The position numbers and the translations under genes were made by a program. The notes under the pieces are model-generated. The model searched no databases, was not told where the DNA came from, and saw only the letters and a list, made by a program, of their open reading frames with translations. From positions 2,524,001 to 2,588,000 of the forward strand of contig JACONN010000002.1 of assembly GCA_014323675.1 (NCBI GenBank): a DNA stretch of 64,000 nucleotides, in the 5' to 3' direction. This DNA comes from Hormoscilla sp. GM7CHS1pb (GTDB lineage: Bacteria > Cyanobacteriota > Cyanobacteriia > Cyanobacteriales > Desertifilaceae). Within the stretch, counting starts at the first letter, position 1, and every line of letters begins with the position of its first letter. This document shows, one piece after another, positions 16,835 through 27,098 of the stretch.

Positions 16835-19099
16835 TTACATCATGCCGAAAGATTGCAGGTGCTCATTAATTGCCGAAGCCGTAGTACGAGTGGCATCCTC
16901 GCTTACTGCACCCGAGATCAAAGCCTGATCAGAGAACCCGAGAGCATGGCGCATGAATAAAATGCCATCAGTTAACGCCCCTGCCGTGCCATTGCCATCT
17001 ACATCTAACATAGTGTCCCCCATTTCGTCCAAGTAGGTAACAATTTCTGATGTATCGCGAGTGGCACCTTCACCTACAACACCTTCAGTCAAAGTCTCTC
17101 CCCTGAACCCGAAGAGATAACGTATGGCCACAAGGCCGTCAGTTAATGCATCTATAACTCCATTCCCATCAATGTCCAGTGCAGGTGATGGAGCAGGTGA
17201 TGGAGCGGGGGAGGTTAATGCAATGGAACTGGGGACAAAGTTGCTATTCGCAGGCAGGTCATCTGAGTTGGCACCAAAGTTGATCTGCGTCCCTGAAAAC
17301 CCTGGTAGCGCTGTGAAGTTGGCTGTGTAAAGGGTAGGATTAGGATTGTTGGGCCAATTTCCGTTAGCATCTACCCAAGCTTGCAGGATGTATTTGTCTG
17401 TGCTGGGGTCGCCGTCCAAACCCCCGTTGGTAATCGGATCGTCCAAGACTGCACTTATAGGTTGTGCGCCCAAAGGAAAATGCTCGGTCAGACCAGTGAC
17501 TGGATCAAATGCTACTTGAGAACTGTCCCAATGCATTTGAAAGACTATTCCTGTGGTGGGAGTTTCCGCAGGTTCAGTAGAGTAGTTGACATCAAAGCTG
17601 ACACTTGTGTTTGGTTCTACTGCTTTGGTCGATTCAGAAGGAGTGACTTTCAGTTGAGTGACTTCTTCTGTAGTTGCCTTCTCAACTTGAACTACATAGA
17701 TAGCATTAACGCCTTTACTGAAACTAGGGCCATTACTGGTCAAATCATTGATGCCATCGCCGTTGATGTCGATGCTGTCCCGGAAACTTCCTGTAGCCCA
17801 CACATTACCATTGCTGTCGGCGGCTATGTCAAAGCCAACGGCATTACCGCTACCGCCGATCTTTAAGGCCTGAACCAAATTCCCCTCAGAGTCGAACTGG
17901 GCTACATAGCTATCGATGAAAGAGCTATCGCTAGTCAAATCATTGTTGCCGTCGAGGTCGATGTCGATGCTGTCCTGGAACTGTCCTGTAACCCACAGAT
18001 GATCATTGCTATCGATGGCTATGCCTTCGGTATCGTCGCCATCGGCTTCGGCATGCTCACCGAGCCTTAAGGCTTTGACGAAATCACCATTGCTCGAGAA
18101 CTTGGCTACATATTCATCAAGGGGAAAAGGATAATCTTTTGAGCCATCGGTCAAATCATTGGTGCCGTCTCCGTCGATGTCGATGTTGCCCTGAAACTGT
18201 CCTTTAACCCACACATCACCCTTGCTGTCGGTGGCTATGTCAAGGCTGTAGTCCCGATCGCTACCGCCGATATTTTTGGCAAAGAGCAAAGCCCCCTCCG
18301 AGTCGAACTTGGCTACATAGCCATCTCTGCTGCCATTATTACTGGTCAAATCATTATTGCCGTCTTCGTCGATGTCGATGCTGCCGGAGAAAGAGCCTGT
18401 AGTCCACACATGATCATCCTTGTCGATGGCTATGCCATGACCAACGTCATCACCGCTACCGCCGATCTGGAAGACGTTGACCAAATCCCCCTCTGAGTCG
18501 AACTTGGCGAAATAGCTATCATACTCATCATCGCCATTATTGGTCAAATCATTGTTGCCGTCTTTGTCGATGTCGAGGTGGTAGAAGAAACGTCCTTTAA
18601 TCCACACATTATCTTTGCTGTCGATGGCTATGCTCTTGCCTGATTCAGTATGTGGAGCGTAGATCTCTAAGGCCTGAACAAAGTTCCCCTCAGAGTCGAA
18701 CTTGGCTAAATAGTTATCCCCGCTACTACTGGTCAAATCATTGGTGCCGTCTCCGTCGATGTCGATGCTGCCGGAGAAAGTTCCTAGAACCCACGCATTA
18801 CCATTGCTGCCAATGGCTATGCTATTGGCTTCGTCGTAACCAGTATTGCCGAAATCATAGGCCCTCACCAAATTCCCTTCAGAGTCGAACTTGGCTACAT
18901 AGGCATCTTCATAGCCATTAGTGGTTAAATCATCTTCTCCGTCGCCGTCGAGGTCGATGCTGCCCCCGAACTCTCCTGTAATCCAGACATCACCATTGCG
19001 GTCGATGGCTATGTCCTTGTCTTCCGCCCCCCCACTGCTACTGCTGATCTGGAAGGCAACCTGATCCATTACTGTTGATTCCATCTTTTTGAACCTCAT
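16835..19099 (-). CDS. Seven-bladed propeller protein with cohesin-like and dockerin-like C-terminus
   Basis: 754 residues. Seven repeats of about 60 residues contain blocks such as NVWATGSFRDSIDINGDG and YVAKFDSEGNLVQA, the SBBP/propeller type with embedded calcium-loop DxDxDG motifs. Seven blades would close one propeller. A segment about residues 490-640 (SVSFDVNYSTEP, GIVFQMHWDSSQVAFDP, TLYTANFTALPGFSGTQINF) resembles a cohesin/bacterial Ig-like domain. A proline linker (SPAPSPAPSPALD) leads to two dockerin-like repeats (DIDGNGVIDALTDGLVAIRY and DVDGNGTAGALTDGILFMRH). No signal peptide is seen; ATG 19099 or 19084 may start it. It lies 82-84 bases behind the LRR gene and is probably cotranscribed. 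An extracellular calcium-dependent adhesion role is inferred. Confidence 0.75.
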   Translation of the reverse strand: MRFKKMESTVMDQVAFQISSSSGGAEDKDIAIDRNGDVWITGEFGGSIDLDGDGEDDLTTNGYEDAYVAKFDSEGNLVRAYDFGNTGYDEANSIAIGSNGNAWVLGTFSGSIDIDGDGTNDLTSSSGDNYLAKFDSEGNFVQALEIYAPHTESGKSIAIDSKDNVWIKGRFFYHLDIDKDGNNDLTNNGDDEYDSYFAKFDSEGDLVNVFQIGGSGDDVGHGIAIDKDDHVWTTGSFSGSIDIDEDGNNDLTSNNGSRDGYVAKFDSEGALLFAKNIGGSDRDYSLDIATDSKGDVWVKGQFQGNIDIDGDGTNDLTDGSKDYPFPLDEYVAKFSSNGDFVKALRLGEHAEADGDDTEGIAIDSNDHLWVTGQFQDSIDIDLDGNNDLTSDSSFIDSYVAQFDSEGNLVQALKIGGSGNAVGFDIAADSNGNVWATGSFRDSIDINGDGINDLTSNGPSFSKGVNAIYVVQVEKATTEEVTQLKVTPSESTKAVEPNTSVSFDVNYSTEPAETPTTGIVFQMHWDSSQVAFDPVTGLTEHFPLGAQPISAVLDDPITNGGLDGDPSTDKYILQAWVDANGNWPNNPNPTLYTANFTALPGFSGTQINFGANSDDLPANSNFVPSSIALTSPAPSPAPSPALDIDGNGVIDALTDGLVAIRYLFGFRGETLTEGVVGEGATRDTSEIVTYLDEMGDTMLDVDGNGTAGALTDGILFMRHALGFSDQALISGAVSEDATRTTASAINEHLQSFGMM

Positions 19100-19180
19100 C
19101 TTTGGTGAACTCTTCTACCTCTCCCAATCCCCACCCCCCCAACCTGTTACTATCCTCCCTCGCTTTCCGCTTTATCCGGA

Positions 19181-20851
19181 TTATATGAGAGGATTTCCTT
19201 GGACGTTGAGGTCATTTATACCGTTCAACTCAGTTGGTACTGGACCTTCCAGAGAATTGTTTTGCAACCACAGTTTTGTTAGGTTGCTGAGGTTCCCTAG
19301 CGAGTCGGGTATTGTCCCCGTTAGATTGTTATGGTCCAGGTAAATGTTTTGCAGCTCGGTGGCATTCCCTAATTCCGGTGGGATGCTGCCACTCAGGGAA
19401 TTGTTCCCCATCCATAATTCTTGTAGGTTGCTCAGGTTCCCCAATTCAGGGGGAATCGAACCACTCAAGGAGTTCTTGTTCAGTTTCAACCACGTTAAAT
19501 TACGTAGGTTCCCCAATTCAGGGGGAATGTTACCTGTTAGGGAATTGTGATCCAACCACAGGTGTGTCAGGTTGTCTAGGTCCCCTAATTCAGGGGGAAT
19601 GGTGCCGCTCAGGCCGCTGCGGTCCAGTTCTATTTTCTGCAAGGCAGTGAGCTTGCCTAACTCAGAAGGGAGCGCACGGCTCACCCCGGCTGTGAGTTCC
19701 GTCACTCGGGATTTCTCGGCTGTCACCCCATCCAACCCGTTAACAGCACTAGCAAGGGGGACGGAACCATGTTCCTCATCACTGACGCGGATATGGTTGG
19801 AGTCGCGGTCGAAATTCCAATAGCGATTACCGGGACCATTGATATCCTTCAGGACTCCATAATCGCTGGCATTGATGAGGTAAAGCCCAGCACTAGAGCT
19901 CTTAAAGGACACCGAGATATTAAACTTATCCGTTACGGAGCCTCCCGCATCATCTGATGCAGTTACGGTTACAAGAAAGTTGCCATTATCAGACGTAGCA
20001 GAATTTCTAGGATCAATAACAGCAGTAGGCCTAGCAGGCGTACCACTAATCACCCCAGTAATGGGGTCAAAGGTTAACCCGTTTGGCAAACCGCTGACGC
20101 TGTAGCTGGTAATGTTATCGTTGATATCGCCAAAGTTCCCGCTGATATCTATGCTGAGGTTGTGATTGCGAGTGGAGTTCCTGTCGTATTCTACGACAGC
20201 ATCCACGTCCTCGATCGGAACTCCAACATAGGGTGGATTCTCCAACCGTTTGGTTGCCGATAAAGCTTCGACACTTGCGGGTAGATCGCCGGTTAGGTGG
20301 TTACCTTGGAGCCAGAGGTTCCGCAAACCGGTGAGGTTGCCGAGCTCCGGCGGGATTGCGCCGGTGAGCTCATTCTGCCACAGGTACAGGTTTTGTAAAC
20401 TGGTTAGATTGCCCAACTCAGGGGGGATGGTCCCGGTTAGGGCGTTCGCAGACAACCCGAGGATCTGCAGGTTGGCGAGCTCACCCAACTCGGTCGGGAT
20501 TGTGCCGGTGATCTCGTTGTTGTGCAGCCGGAGTTTCGTTAAATTACTCAGCTCACCCAGCTCAGACGGTATAGTACCGGTGAGGGAGTTGTTGGTTAAG
20601 CTGAGATTTCGTAATTGGTCAAGTCCACCCAGCTCAGGGGGGATGTTGCCGACCAGGTTGTTGTCGTCGAGTTTGATTTCCGTTACTCGCGAATCCTCAA
20701 CCGTAATCCCATGCCAGGTGGCAACGACATCAGCATCGGGGGGGGTGTCGCTGGCGACGTTCCAGTTTTGCTTGTTTAACCAAGTTTGTCCGCCGGTCTG
20801 ATTGTACAGGGCCCTTATGCCTAAATAGTCGGTGGCATTGATAGCCGTCAT
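19181..20851 (-). CDS. Plant-type leucine-rich repeat protein with central Ig-like domain
   Basis: About 556 residues from ATG 20851 (MTAINATDYLGIRALYNQTG), chosen because GAGGAAAA precedes it. Two LRR blocks of the LGNLTSLQNLYLWQNELTG type (consensus LxxNxLTGxIPxELGxL) flank a central domain (SYSVSGLPNGLTFDPITGVI, FLVTVTASDDAGGSV) typical of putative Ig/cadherin-like He_PIG repeats. The NQTGGQTWLNKQNW block just before the first LRR is usual for this family. No secretion signal is obvious. A psbA-like promoter lies 32-60 bases upstream. Ligand binding is presumed; the target is unknown. Confidence 0.75.
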   Translation of the reverse strand: MTAINATDYLGIRALYNQTGGQTWLNKQNWNVASDTPPDADVVATWHGITVEDSRVTEIKLDDNNLVGNIPPELGGLDQLRNLSLTNNSLTGTIPSELGELSNLTKLRLHNNEITGTIPTELGELANLQILGLSANALTGTIPPELGNLTSLQNLYLWQNELTGAIPPELGNLTGLRNLWLQGNHLTGDLPASVEALSATKRLENPPYVGVPIEDVDAVVEYDRNSTRNHNLSIDISGNFGDINDNITSYSVSGLPNGLTFDPITGVISGTPARPTAVIDPRNSATSDNGNFLVTVTASDDAGGSVTDKFNISVSFKSSSAGLYLINASDYGVLKDINGPGNRYWNFDRDSNHIRVSDEEHGSVPLASAVNGLDGVTAEKSRVTELTAGVSRALPSELGKLTALQKIELDRSGLSGTIPPELGDLDNLTHLWLDHNSLTGNIPPELGNLRNLTWLKLNKNSLSGSIPPELGNLSNLQELWMGNNSLSGSIPPELGNATELQNIYLDHNNLTGTIPDSLGNLSNLTKLWLQNNSLEGPVPTELNGINDLNVQGNPLI

Positions 20852-20882
20852 AGGCTTTTCCTCGTCTTTTGGAACTGAATAC

Positions 20883-20911
20883 AGCCTAGCCAACCCGGTT
20901 GAGTTTTGCAA
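20883..20911 (-). promoter_or_regulatory. psbA-like promoter of the LRR gene
   Basis: On the minus strand TTGCAA (20911-20906) and TAGGCT (20888-20883) are spaced by 17 bases. The surrounding sequence (AATTAACAGGGG, CAAAACTCAAC, GCTGTATTCA) aligns with the promoter region of the PAN gene near 27206-27240 and with that of the second psbA. The promoter was probably copied from a psbA gene. Confidence 0.55.
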
Positions 20912-20980
20912 CCCCTGTTAATTCATTTTTTCTTATGCTTCATATAAGCTGAAGTTTATGGATCTTTGGCGTAGTCAAAA

Positions 20981-21016
20981 CAAAAAGCGCCCCCCATCAA
21001 AGGAGAGCGCTTTTTG
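20981..21016 (-). terminator. Terminator of psbA copy 1
   Basis: CAAAAAGCGC and GCGCTTTTTG form a strong stem around CCCCCATCAAAGGAGA, 17 bases after the psbA stop, with U-runs on both strands. The same sequence follows psbA copy 2 at 27316-27351. Confidence 0.85.
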
Positions 21017-21032
21017 TTATTTTAGCTAATAA

Positions 21033-22115
21033 TTAGCCATTGATAGCGGGAGCCGTCAAAGCAACCGGAGTAGCTTCACCGGAGGCCAAGTCTAAGGGGA
21101 AGTTGTGAGCATTGCGCTCGTGCATTACTTCCATCCCCAGGTTAGCACGGTTGAGCACGTCTGCCCAGGTGCCGATCACGCGACCTTGAGAGTCAATGAT
21201 GGACTGGTTGAAGTTGAAACCGTTCAGGTTGAAGGCCATCGTGCTCACGCCTAGGGCGGTGAACCAGATACCGATCACCGGCCAGGCACCCAAGAAGAAG
21301 TGCAAGGAACGGCTGTTGTTGAAAGAAGCATATTGGAAGATCAAGCGACCGAAGTAGCCGTGAGCTGCTACGATGTTGTAGGTTTCTTCCTCTTGACCGA
21401 ACTTGTAACCGTAGTTTTGAGATTCTACTTCGGTGGTTTCACGCACCAGAGAAGAAGTCACCAGAGAACCATGCATGGCGGAGAACAGCGATCCGCCGAA
21501 CACGCCAGCTACACCCAGCATATGGAAGGGGTGCATGAGGATGTTGTGCTCTGCTTGGAACACCAACATGAAGTTGAATGTACCAGAGATCCCTAAAGGC
21601 ATACCATCAGAGAAGGAACCTTGCCCGATCGGGTAGATCAGAAACACTGCAGTAGCGGCGCTCACAGGTGCGCTGTATGCAACACAGATCCAAGGACGCA
21701 TACCCAAACGGTAGGATAGTTCCCACTGACGACCCATGTAGCAGCAGATGCCAATGAAGAAGTGGAAGACGATCAGCTGGTAAGGACCGCCGTTGTACAG
21801 CCACTCATCCAAGGATGCTGCTTCCCAGATGGGGTAAAAGTGCAGCCCGATCGCATTTGAGCTGGGTACAACCGCACCAGAGATGATGTTGTTGCCGTAC
21901 AGCAGAGAACCTGCAACCGGTTCGCGGATACCATCAATGTCCACAGGAGGAGCAGCGATGAAAGCGATGATGTAGCAGGTGGTAGCGGTCAGCAGGGTTG
22001 GGATCATCAGGACGCCGAACCAGCCTACATACAGCCGGTTGTCGGTGCTGGTCACCCAGTTGCAGAACCGATCCCACAAGGAGGCGCTTTCACGCTGTTG
22101 TAAGGTCGTAGTCAT
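21033..22115 (-). CDS. psbA: Photosystem II D1 protein, copy 1
   Basis: 360 residues, complete. D1 binds P680, pheophytin, QB and the Mn4CaO5 cluster in the thylakoid membrane. Key residues are present: Y161 (LIYPIGQ), D170, H190 (AEHN), H198 (HPFH), and the C-terminal cleavage site after A344 (DLASGEA) with a 16-residue extension. Position 130 is Gln (YMGRQW), the low-light D1:1-type residue; high-light forms usually carry Glu. The gene is identical in protein to copy 2 at 27369, and the nucleotide sequence appears identical including about 35 bases of leader and the terminator, pointing to recent duplication or gene conversion. Confidence 0.99.
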   Translation of the reverse strand: MTTTLQQRESASLWDRFCNWVTSTDNRLYVGWFGVLMIPTLLTATTCYIIAFIAAPPVDIDGIREPVAGSLLYGNNIISGAVVPSSNAIGLHFYPIWEAASLDEWLYNGGPYQLIVFHFFIGICCYMGRQWELSYRLGMRPWICVAYSAPVSAATAVFLIYPIGQGSFSDGMPLGISGTFNFMLVFQAEHNILMHPFHMLGVAGVFGGSLFSAMHGSLVTSSLVRETTEVESQNYGYKFGQEEETYNIVAAHGYFGRLIFQYASFNNSRSLHFFLGAWPVIGIWFTALGVSTMAFNLNGFNFNQSIIDSQGRVIGTWADVLNRANLGMEVMHERNAHNFPLDLASGEATPVALTAPAING

Positions 22116-22162
22116 GTTACTTATGATTGCTATTTATTTTTCGAGGTACGGATGATGTGTAC

Positions 22163-22191
22163 ATCATAACCAGATTGTTAAGCTTTGTAAA
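22163..22191 (-). promoter_or_regulatory. psbA copy 1 promoter
   Basis: TTTACA (22191-22186) and TATGAT (22168-22163) are separated by exactly 17 bases on the minus strand, about 47 bases ahead of the psbA start. This is a near-consensus sigma-70 promoter. The upstream region differs from that of copy 2, so the two identical proteins may be regulated differently. Confidence 0.75.
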
Positions 22192-22245
22192 GGGGTTTAA
22201 CACCAGCATTCTGGATGACTCAGATAAGCTTGACTTATTAATGAT

Positions 22246-22334
22246 AGGACTTACGCACAATATCCATATTTAGTGGTTTGTAGGGGTGGCGCCCCTGTGC
22301 CTACCCCTACAAGTAGAGTAGGTGCGTAAGTCCT
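22246..22334. mobile_element. 89-bp MITE-like element
   Basis: Terminal inverted repeats AGGACTTACGCAC and GTGCGTAAGTCCT bound a short palindromic interior (GTAGGGGTGGCGCCCCT...). It encodes nothing and lies between psbA copy 1 and the TacAT-type operon. This is the size and form of a non-autonomous cyanobacterial element. Confidence 0.8.
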
Positions 22335-22429
22335 GAATCAGAAGCGATCGGGCCTACTGTGTTGACACTGTACACACAAAGCGTTATATTGGGAGAGATA
22401 AGCTTTTGTTAGTTAAGAAGGTGACAGTG

Positions 22430-22702
22430 ATGTCAGCGTCAGAAGTTGAAAAAGCAGCGAGTCAGACCCGTGATGTAAAAATTCACATTAGGGCTAAACA
22501 AAATCAACGAGATTTAATCGATCGCGCGGCACAAGTCCAGGGGAAAAGTCGCTCGGAATTCATGCTGGAATCAGCGTACCAAAAAGCCCAAGAAGTTCTT
22601 TTATCCGAGTGCTTTTTTGGGGTAGATGAAGTGAAATTTAAGCAATTTGTGGATCGGCTTGATGCCCCCCAACGCGAAATGACAAATTACACACCTTGTT
22701 AA
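22430..22702 (+). CDS. DUF1778 (TacA-type) antitoxin, frameshifted near the 3' end
   Basis: The ribbon-helix-helix antitoxin sequence DVKIHIRAKQNQRDLIDRAA, then SRSEFMLESAYQKAQEVLL is typical of DUF1778 proteins, which repress their operon and neutralise GNAT toxins. ATG 22430 is preferred over an upstream TTG. After VDRLDAP the frame is abnormal. Adding one C to the C6 run at 22665-22670 restores PPTRNDKLHTLLTTKSPWD, the standard C-terminus, with a stop at 22723-22725 that overlaps the toxin start. The annotated stop is therefore probably an indel effect. Confidence 0.85.
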   Translation: MSASEVEKAASQTRDVKIHIRAKQNQRDLIDRAAQVQGKSRSEFMLESAYQKAQEVLLSECFFGVDEVKFKQFVDRLDAPQREMTNYTPC

Positions 22703-22715
22703 CAACGAAGTCGCC

Positions 22716-23240
22716 GTGGGATTAAATCAAGAGCAAAACAAGCTGAATCCCCCAGAAAAGTTCAATTCATCGCATCAAATTGACCAATTTGATTCCGGCA
22801 ACAGTAAGCTAAATGACTGGCTGAAAAAGCGGGCTTTGAAAAATGAATTAGAGGGTGCTTCACGTACTTATGTTCTCTGCACGGGCCAAGTAGTTATTGC
22901 ATATTACTGTCTTGCTAATGGGGCAGTTGCGCAAACCATCGCCACGGGTCGAGTTCGCCGGAATATGCCCGATCCAATTCCCGTGATGGTCATTGGCAGA
23001 CTAGCAGTCGATCGCAATTGGCAAGGCAAAGGAATTGGGCGGGGTTTACTACGAGATGCCATTTTGCGGACTTTAAATGCGGCAGAAATTGCCGGAATTA
23101 GAGCAATTCTTGTCCACGCGATTTCTGAATCAGCAAAACAATTCTATGAGAGTTGTGGGTTTACACCTTCACCCATTGAAACCATGACACTGATGGTGAC
23201 AATTAAGGATGCCCGCGCTTCACTTGGTTTGTCAAATTGA
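22716..23240 (+). CDS. GNAT toxin (TacT-type tRNA acetyltransferase)
   Basis: 174 residues from GTG 22716. The acetyl-CoA fold is marked by VMVIGRLAVDRNWQGKGIGR (the Q/RxxGxG/A motif), ILVHAISESAKQFYESCGF and the N-terminal DQFDSGNSKLNDWLKKRAL block typical of DUF1778-linked toxins. TacT/AtaT enzymes acetylate aminoacyl-tRNA and block translation; that activity here is inferred from family and gene order. It follows the antitoxin with about 10 bases of overlap once the upstream indel is corrected. Confidence 0.88.
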   Translation: MGLNQEQNKLNPPEKFNSSHQIDQFDSGNSKLNDWLKKRALKNELEGASRTYVLCTGQVVIAYYCLANGAVAQTIATGRVRRNMPDPIPVMVIGRLAVDRNWQGKGIGRGLLRDAILRTLNAAEIAGIRAILVHAISESAKQFYESCGFTPSPIETMTLMVTIKDARASLGLSN

Positions 23241-23308
23241 ACCGAAATCCAAAATTCGCCTAGCTTTAGATGAAATTCGCGCTCGGGAAAGTACATATTT
23301 CCAATAGC

Positions 23309-23375
23309 AGGACACGGAAGCATAAGTCCCTACAAGTAAGATTGATGACGGTAGGGACTTATGCTTCCGTGTCCT
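23309..23375. mobile_element. 67-bp near-perfect palindromic element
   Basis: Two 25-base arms, AGGACACGGAAGCATAAGTC plus CCTAC and its exact complement, enclose a 17-base loop. It is intergenic downstream of the toxin gene. The length of perfect pairing suggests a recent insertion or a strong hairpin terminator. Confidence 0.75.
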
Positions 23376-23384
23376 CTTATCTAT

Positions 23385-23447
23385 GATATTAGAGGGAGAT
23401 ATCCAGAAGTTGCATGGCGCAAAATTGCTGGATTGCGCGATATTTTA
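23385..23447 (+). pseudogene. HepT-like (DUF86) fragment
   Basis: The frame reads RYPEVAWRKIAGLRDILL, the well-conserved YPxxxWRxIAGLRDxL block of HepT ribonuclease-like toxins. It is cut off by a repeat (TTCCCTGGCTCTGCCTGGGA). The RxxxxHxYF catalytic motif that should follow is missing. Confidence 0.55.
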
Positions 23448-23669
23448 CTCGTTCCCTGGCTCTGCCTGGGAATGCACTACTGGAGGCAGATATTCCCGAC
23501 TTATATCATATTAAATAAAGCCAAGGACTTGATTAGAAGTAGTTATATGACCGGGCAACGAGAGAAAAAATGAAGGGAGCGATCGGGTTTTCCTTTCTGG
23601 CCATGAGTTGCCCAAAAAACAGAAACAGTAGTTTTTGTCAAACTCGGTTTCTGATTCCGCAATGAATCA

Positions 23670-23804
23670 TTATGCCAGAACTCGCGCTTGGGCAATTTCT
23701 TTGTCACCGAACGCCCGAACTTGAGACTTAAATAAGGTAATTTTTTTATGGGGAGCGATCGCTTGCTCATAATTCGGTAGCTTCAAGCTATTTCTCCTAT
23801 TTGT
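23670..23804 (-). pseudogene. 3' flank of the intron insertion: DUF6883-like gene remnant
   Basis: On the minus strand, just after the intron 3' end, a frame reads RRNSLKLPNYEQAIAPHKKI and TLFKSQVRAFGDKEIAQARV to a stop at 23670. The KLPNYEQAI-PxxKI block resembles DUF6883 proteins. The sequence on the other side of the intron (GAKHDIVDLIP near 26207) may be the same gene, but the frames do not join cleanly. It is considered a decayed target gene. Confidence 0.35.
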
Positions 23805-26206
23805 ATTAAACTAAGTCGGACTGTCGCCAGTCCGACTCGTCTTCAAAACCGGACGTGAGACTTTCACCTCATCCGGCTCCTCAGTTTCGTCATCCTTGTC
23901 ATGGATACGGCCTTTGCTACCATCTCTGGCAGACTTATAGTCGTGGCAATAATCGTGTAGCAACTGTAGGTTTGCATACCAGTCCTTACCTCCCCTTGAG
24001 GTTGGCAGGATATGGTCCACTTCCCATTTGTCACCATCCTTGAACGTTAGTCCGCATAGCCTGCACTTGCCATCCTGCCTCTTGAGCAGCTTTATTATTC
24101 TTGTGCTTACATCTGGGCTCTTCCGTAATCTTTGGCTCCAATAGACTAGGTTACCGTCGAAAGGGCTAGCTGTACCTTTCACCTTTACGTGTCTGACTAT
24201 CTCAGTTTCGGAGTGTTTGGCCATTGTTATTTCGCCAATTTCTCTGGACTTGCCGGCAAATACCCAATGGTTCTTACCTTCAGTGGTCCAGTATTTCTTA
24301 GCTATCCATTGCCCTGATTTGTTGTGATGCCGTCGTGTTGCCCATTGCCAGAGTAATTTCCATAGGTGATTGTCCATGTCGTTGTAAGTTTCCTTACTTA
24401 CCACTGTCCTGAAATAGTTACTCCATCCCCGTATTACCGGGTTCAGTTTTGCTATCAACGCTGTTTGTGGTGTACATTTATGGCTTTTAACTATCTGTGA
24501 TAGCTGTTCTTTATGTTTCCTAATGGATTTGTTACTTGGTTTGATTAGGGTCTTGAATCCTAGGGTGGTCCCGTTAGAGTTTTTGCCGCTTCTATGTTTC
24601 CCCATTTTGTACTGTCGGATATTGAACCCTAGGAAATCGAATCCTGGGCTCTCTCCCTCCAGCGTGTGAGATATCCTTGTTTTTTCGGCTTTTAACTCTA
24701 GACCTATTCCTTTTAGCCAGTCCTCAACTACTCCTCTTGCTTGTTCAATCATTGACCGGTCATCATGCATAACCACAAAGTCATCGGCGTATCTGACTAT
24801 TGTCAGTTTTGCCTTTTCCTTTTTCGTTTGCGCGAGGCTCATTACTTCCTTTTCTAGTCCGTGAAGGGCTATATTGGCCAGTAATGGGGATATTACTCCC
24901 CCCTGTGGAGTCCCGGTTTCCGTGGTTTGCCATGTTCCTTGGTCTATCACCCCGGCTTTTAACCATGCCCGTATTTGTCTGCGGATTGGTGATGTTGTAT
25001 TCAGTTTATCAAGGAGTGCTGAGTGACTGATTCTGTCGAAGCATTTCGCAATATCCGCATCTAATACCCATTTGGGTTTCGTCTTGATGCTGTTGAATAT
25101 CGCTTCTATTGCATCGTGGCATCCTCTCCCTGATCTGAATCCGTATGAGTTGGCTTCCATGTACGCCTCCCATTCGGGTTCTAGCGCCTGTTTGACCAAC
25201 CCTTGTAATGCGCGGTCGTGCATTGTCGGTATCCCTAATGGCCTCTTTTCGTCCCCTCCTGGTTTTGGTATCCATACTCTTCGTGTGGGTTTTGCCTTAA
25301 CCTTTTTGGTGACTCTGAGTTGGCTTACCAGTTCCTGACGTTGCTTTGGGGTTAGAGCTTTCACTCCATCCACACCTGCCGTTTTCTTTCCCTGGTTCTG
25401 TTGACTTACCTGCCGTACCGCTATCATCTTTGCGGACCATGACCTATTCAGTAACCCTTGGAGCTTGCGAACTTTTTGTCTATTGCCTTCCTGTGCCGCT
25501 CTGTAAATTCGTTTTTGCAGCTTAAAAACTACTCGCTCTAGCTTCTGCCAGGGGATAGTCTTCCAGTCATACACTCTTCTATTGATGGTGTTCCGTGACA
25601 TATTAACTACTACTCACAACTTCACAATTGACGAAACCGTGAGGGCGTTAGCTTATCCCATCCATTACAGATGGGCGTTTGTGCTTCTCCACTCAATCTT
25701 TCCCAAGTATGACCTGCCAGATGAGAGCAGAGTTTGCGCCTGTGGTGGCTACTCAATCTATCGACCGGTGATTGAGAGTACATACCTGGTTTACTTCGTT
25801 CCTACAGATGATTGGTTGTAGTTTTAGATAGGTTCTATATGCCGGGTTTATGGTCAGTGCTTATTGGTCGGCCTTGAGTCCGCCAATGACCTATATCCTT
25901 TCCCTTTTGGGCCAGCGTCTCAGCCTTATTACGCTGGTTCTTAATAACGACATCTGTAAACCTTCGCTTTCGCTCATCATGACTACTTGCTTGGCGATAA
26001 CCGGTTTAGGCTACCGATTAGAGCGCCTTTCCTTCCCGCTTCACGGATTGATGCCATCTCTACCGTGGGGAGGGTGCTGTCACTCCTGCACCTGGAGGGG
26101 TGGGCTTTCACCACCATCATCTGTAAGTTGTCAAGGCTAATGAAACCCTGCTAGCGGTCACCATTATTGACTTGTGTCAATTCAGTTTACGCTAAACGAA
26201 TCGCAC
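23805..26206 (-). mobile_element. Complete group II intron (2.4 kb) with LtrA-type protein
   Basis: The minus strand starts GTGCGATTCG at 26206 and ends CTTAGTTTAAT at 23805. Both ends match the intron at 39955-42383. The domain V-like segment (GAGCCGGATGAGGTGAAAGT) and domain VI-like hairpin near the 3' end are visible around 23811-23880. RNA domains I-IV surround the reverse transcriptase gene. Boundaries are supported by two-copy comparison. Confidence 0.85.
23811..25601 (-). CDS. ltrA: Group II intron reverse transcriptase/maturase with HNH endonuclease
   Basis: 596 residues, complete. The RT domain has TAGVDGV, RVWIPKPGGDEKRPLGIPT, GTPQGGVISPLLANIALHG and the catalytic RYADDFVVMH. The X/maturase domain has PVIRGWSNYFRTVVSKE. 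The C-terminal HNH nuclease has CRLCGLTFKDGDKWEVDHIL and GGKDWYANLQLLHDYCHDYK. The protein assists splicing and target-primed retrotransposition of its host intron. The coding region runs into RNA domains V/VI at its end, as usual for this class. ATG 25601 (MSRNTINRRVYDWKTIPW). Confidence 0.95.
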   Translation of the reverse strand: MSRNTINRRVYDWKTIPWQKLERVVFKLQKRIYRAAQEGNRQKVRKLQGLLNRSWSAKMIAVRQVSQQNQGKKTAGVDGVKALTPKQRQELVSQLRVTKKVKAKPTRRVWIPKPGGDEKRPLGIPTMHDRALQGLVKQALEPEWEAYMEANSYGFRSGRGCHDAIEAIFNSIKTKPKWVLDADIAKCFDRISHSALLDKLNTTSPIRRQIRAWLKAGVIDQGTWQTTETGTPQGGVISPLLANIALHGLEKEVMSLAQTKKEKAKLTIVRYADDFVVMHDDRSMIEQARGVVEDWLKGIGLELKAEKTRISHTLEGESPGFDFLGFNIRQYKMGKHRSGKNSNGTTLGFKTLIKPSNKSIRKHKEQLSQIVKSHKCTPQTALIAKLNPVIRGWSNYFRTVVSKETYNDMDNHLWKLLWQWATRRHHNKSGQWIAKKYWTTEGKNHWVFAGKSREIGEITMAKHSETEIVRHVKVKGTASPFDGNLVYWSQRLRKSPDVSTRIIKLLKRQDGKCRLCGLTFKDGDKWEVDHILPTSRGGKDWYANLQLLHDYCHDYKSARDGSKGRIHDKDDETEEPDEVKVSRPVLKTSRTGDSPT

Positions 26207-26277
26207 TCAAGGAATTAAATCCACGATGTCATGTTTTGCACCTATTCTCACCTCCGATAATGGTGCGATTCCCGCAA

Positions 26278-26311
26278 AAAAAACGCCCCCCTTTCCAGGA
26301 AAGCGTTTTTT
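26278..26311 (-). terminator. Terminator of the truncated psbA
   Basis: AAAAAACGC and GCGTTTTTT pair around CCCCCTTTCCAGGAAA. It is located after the stop of the psbA fragment and resembles, but is not identical to, the terminators of the intact psbA genes. Confidence 0.8.
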
Positions 26312-26349
26312 TATTTAGTTAGGTAAATTAGCTAATTTTTAGCTAATAA

Positions 26350-27098
<749 letters not shown>

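Noticed and set aside
21300..21636. Long open frames antisense to psbA (also at 27636-27972)
   Set aside because: They are shadows of highly codon-biased psbA and have no homologous features or start signals.
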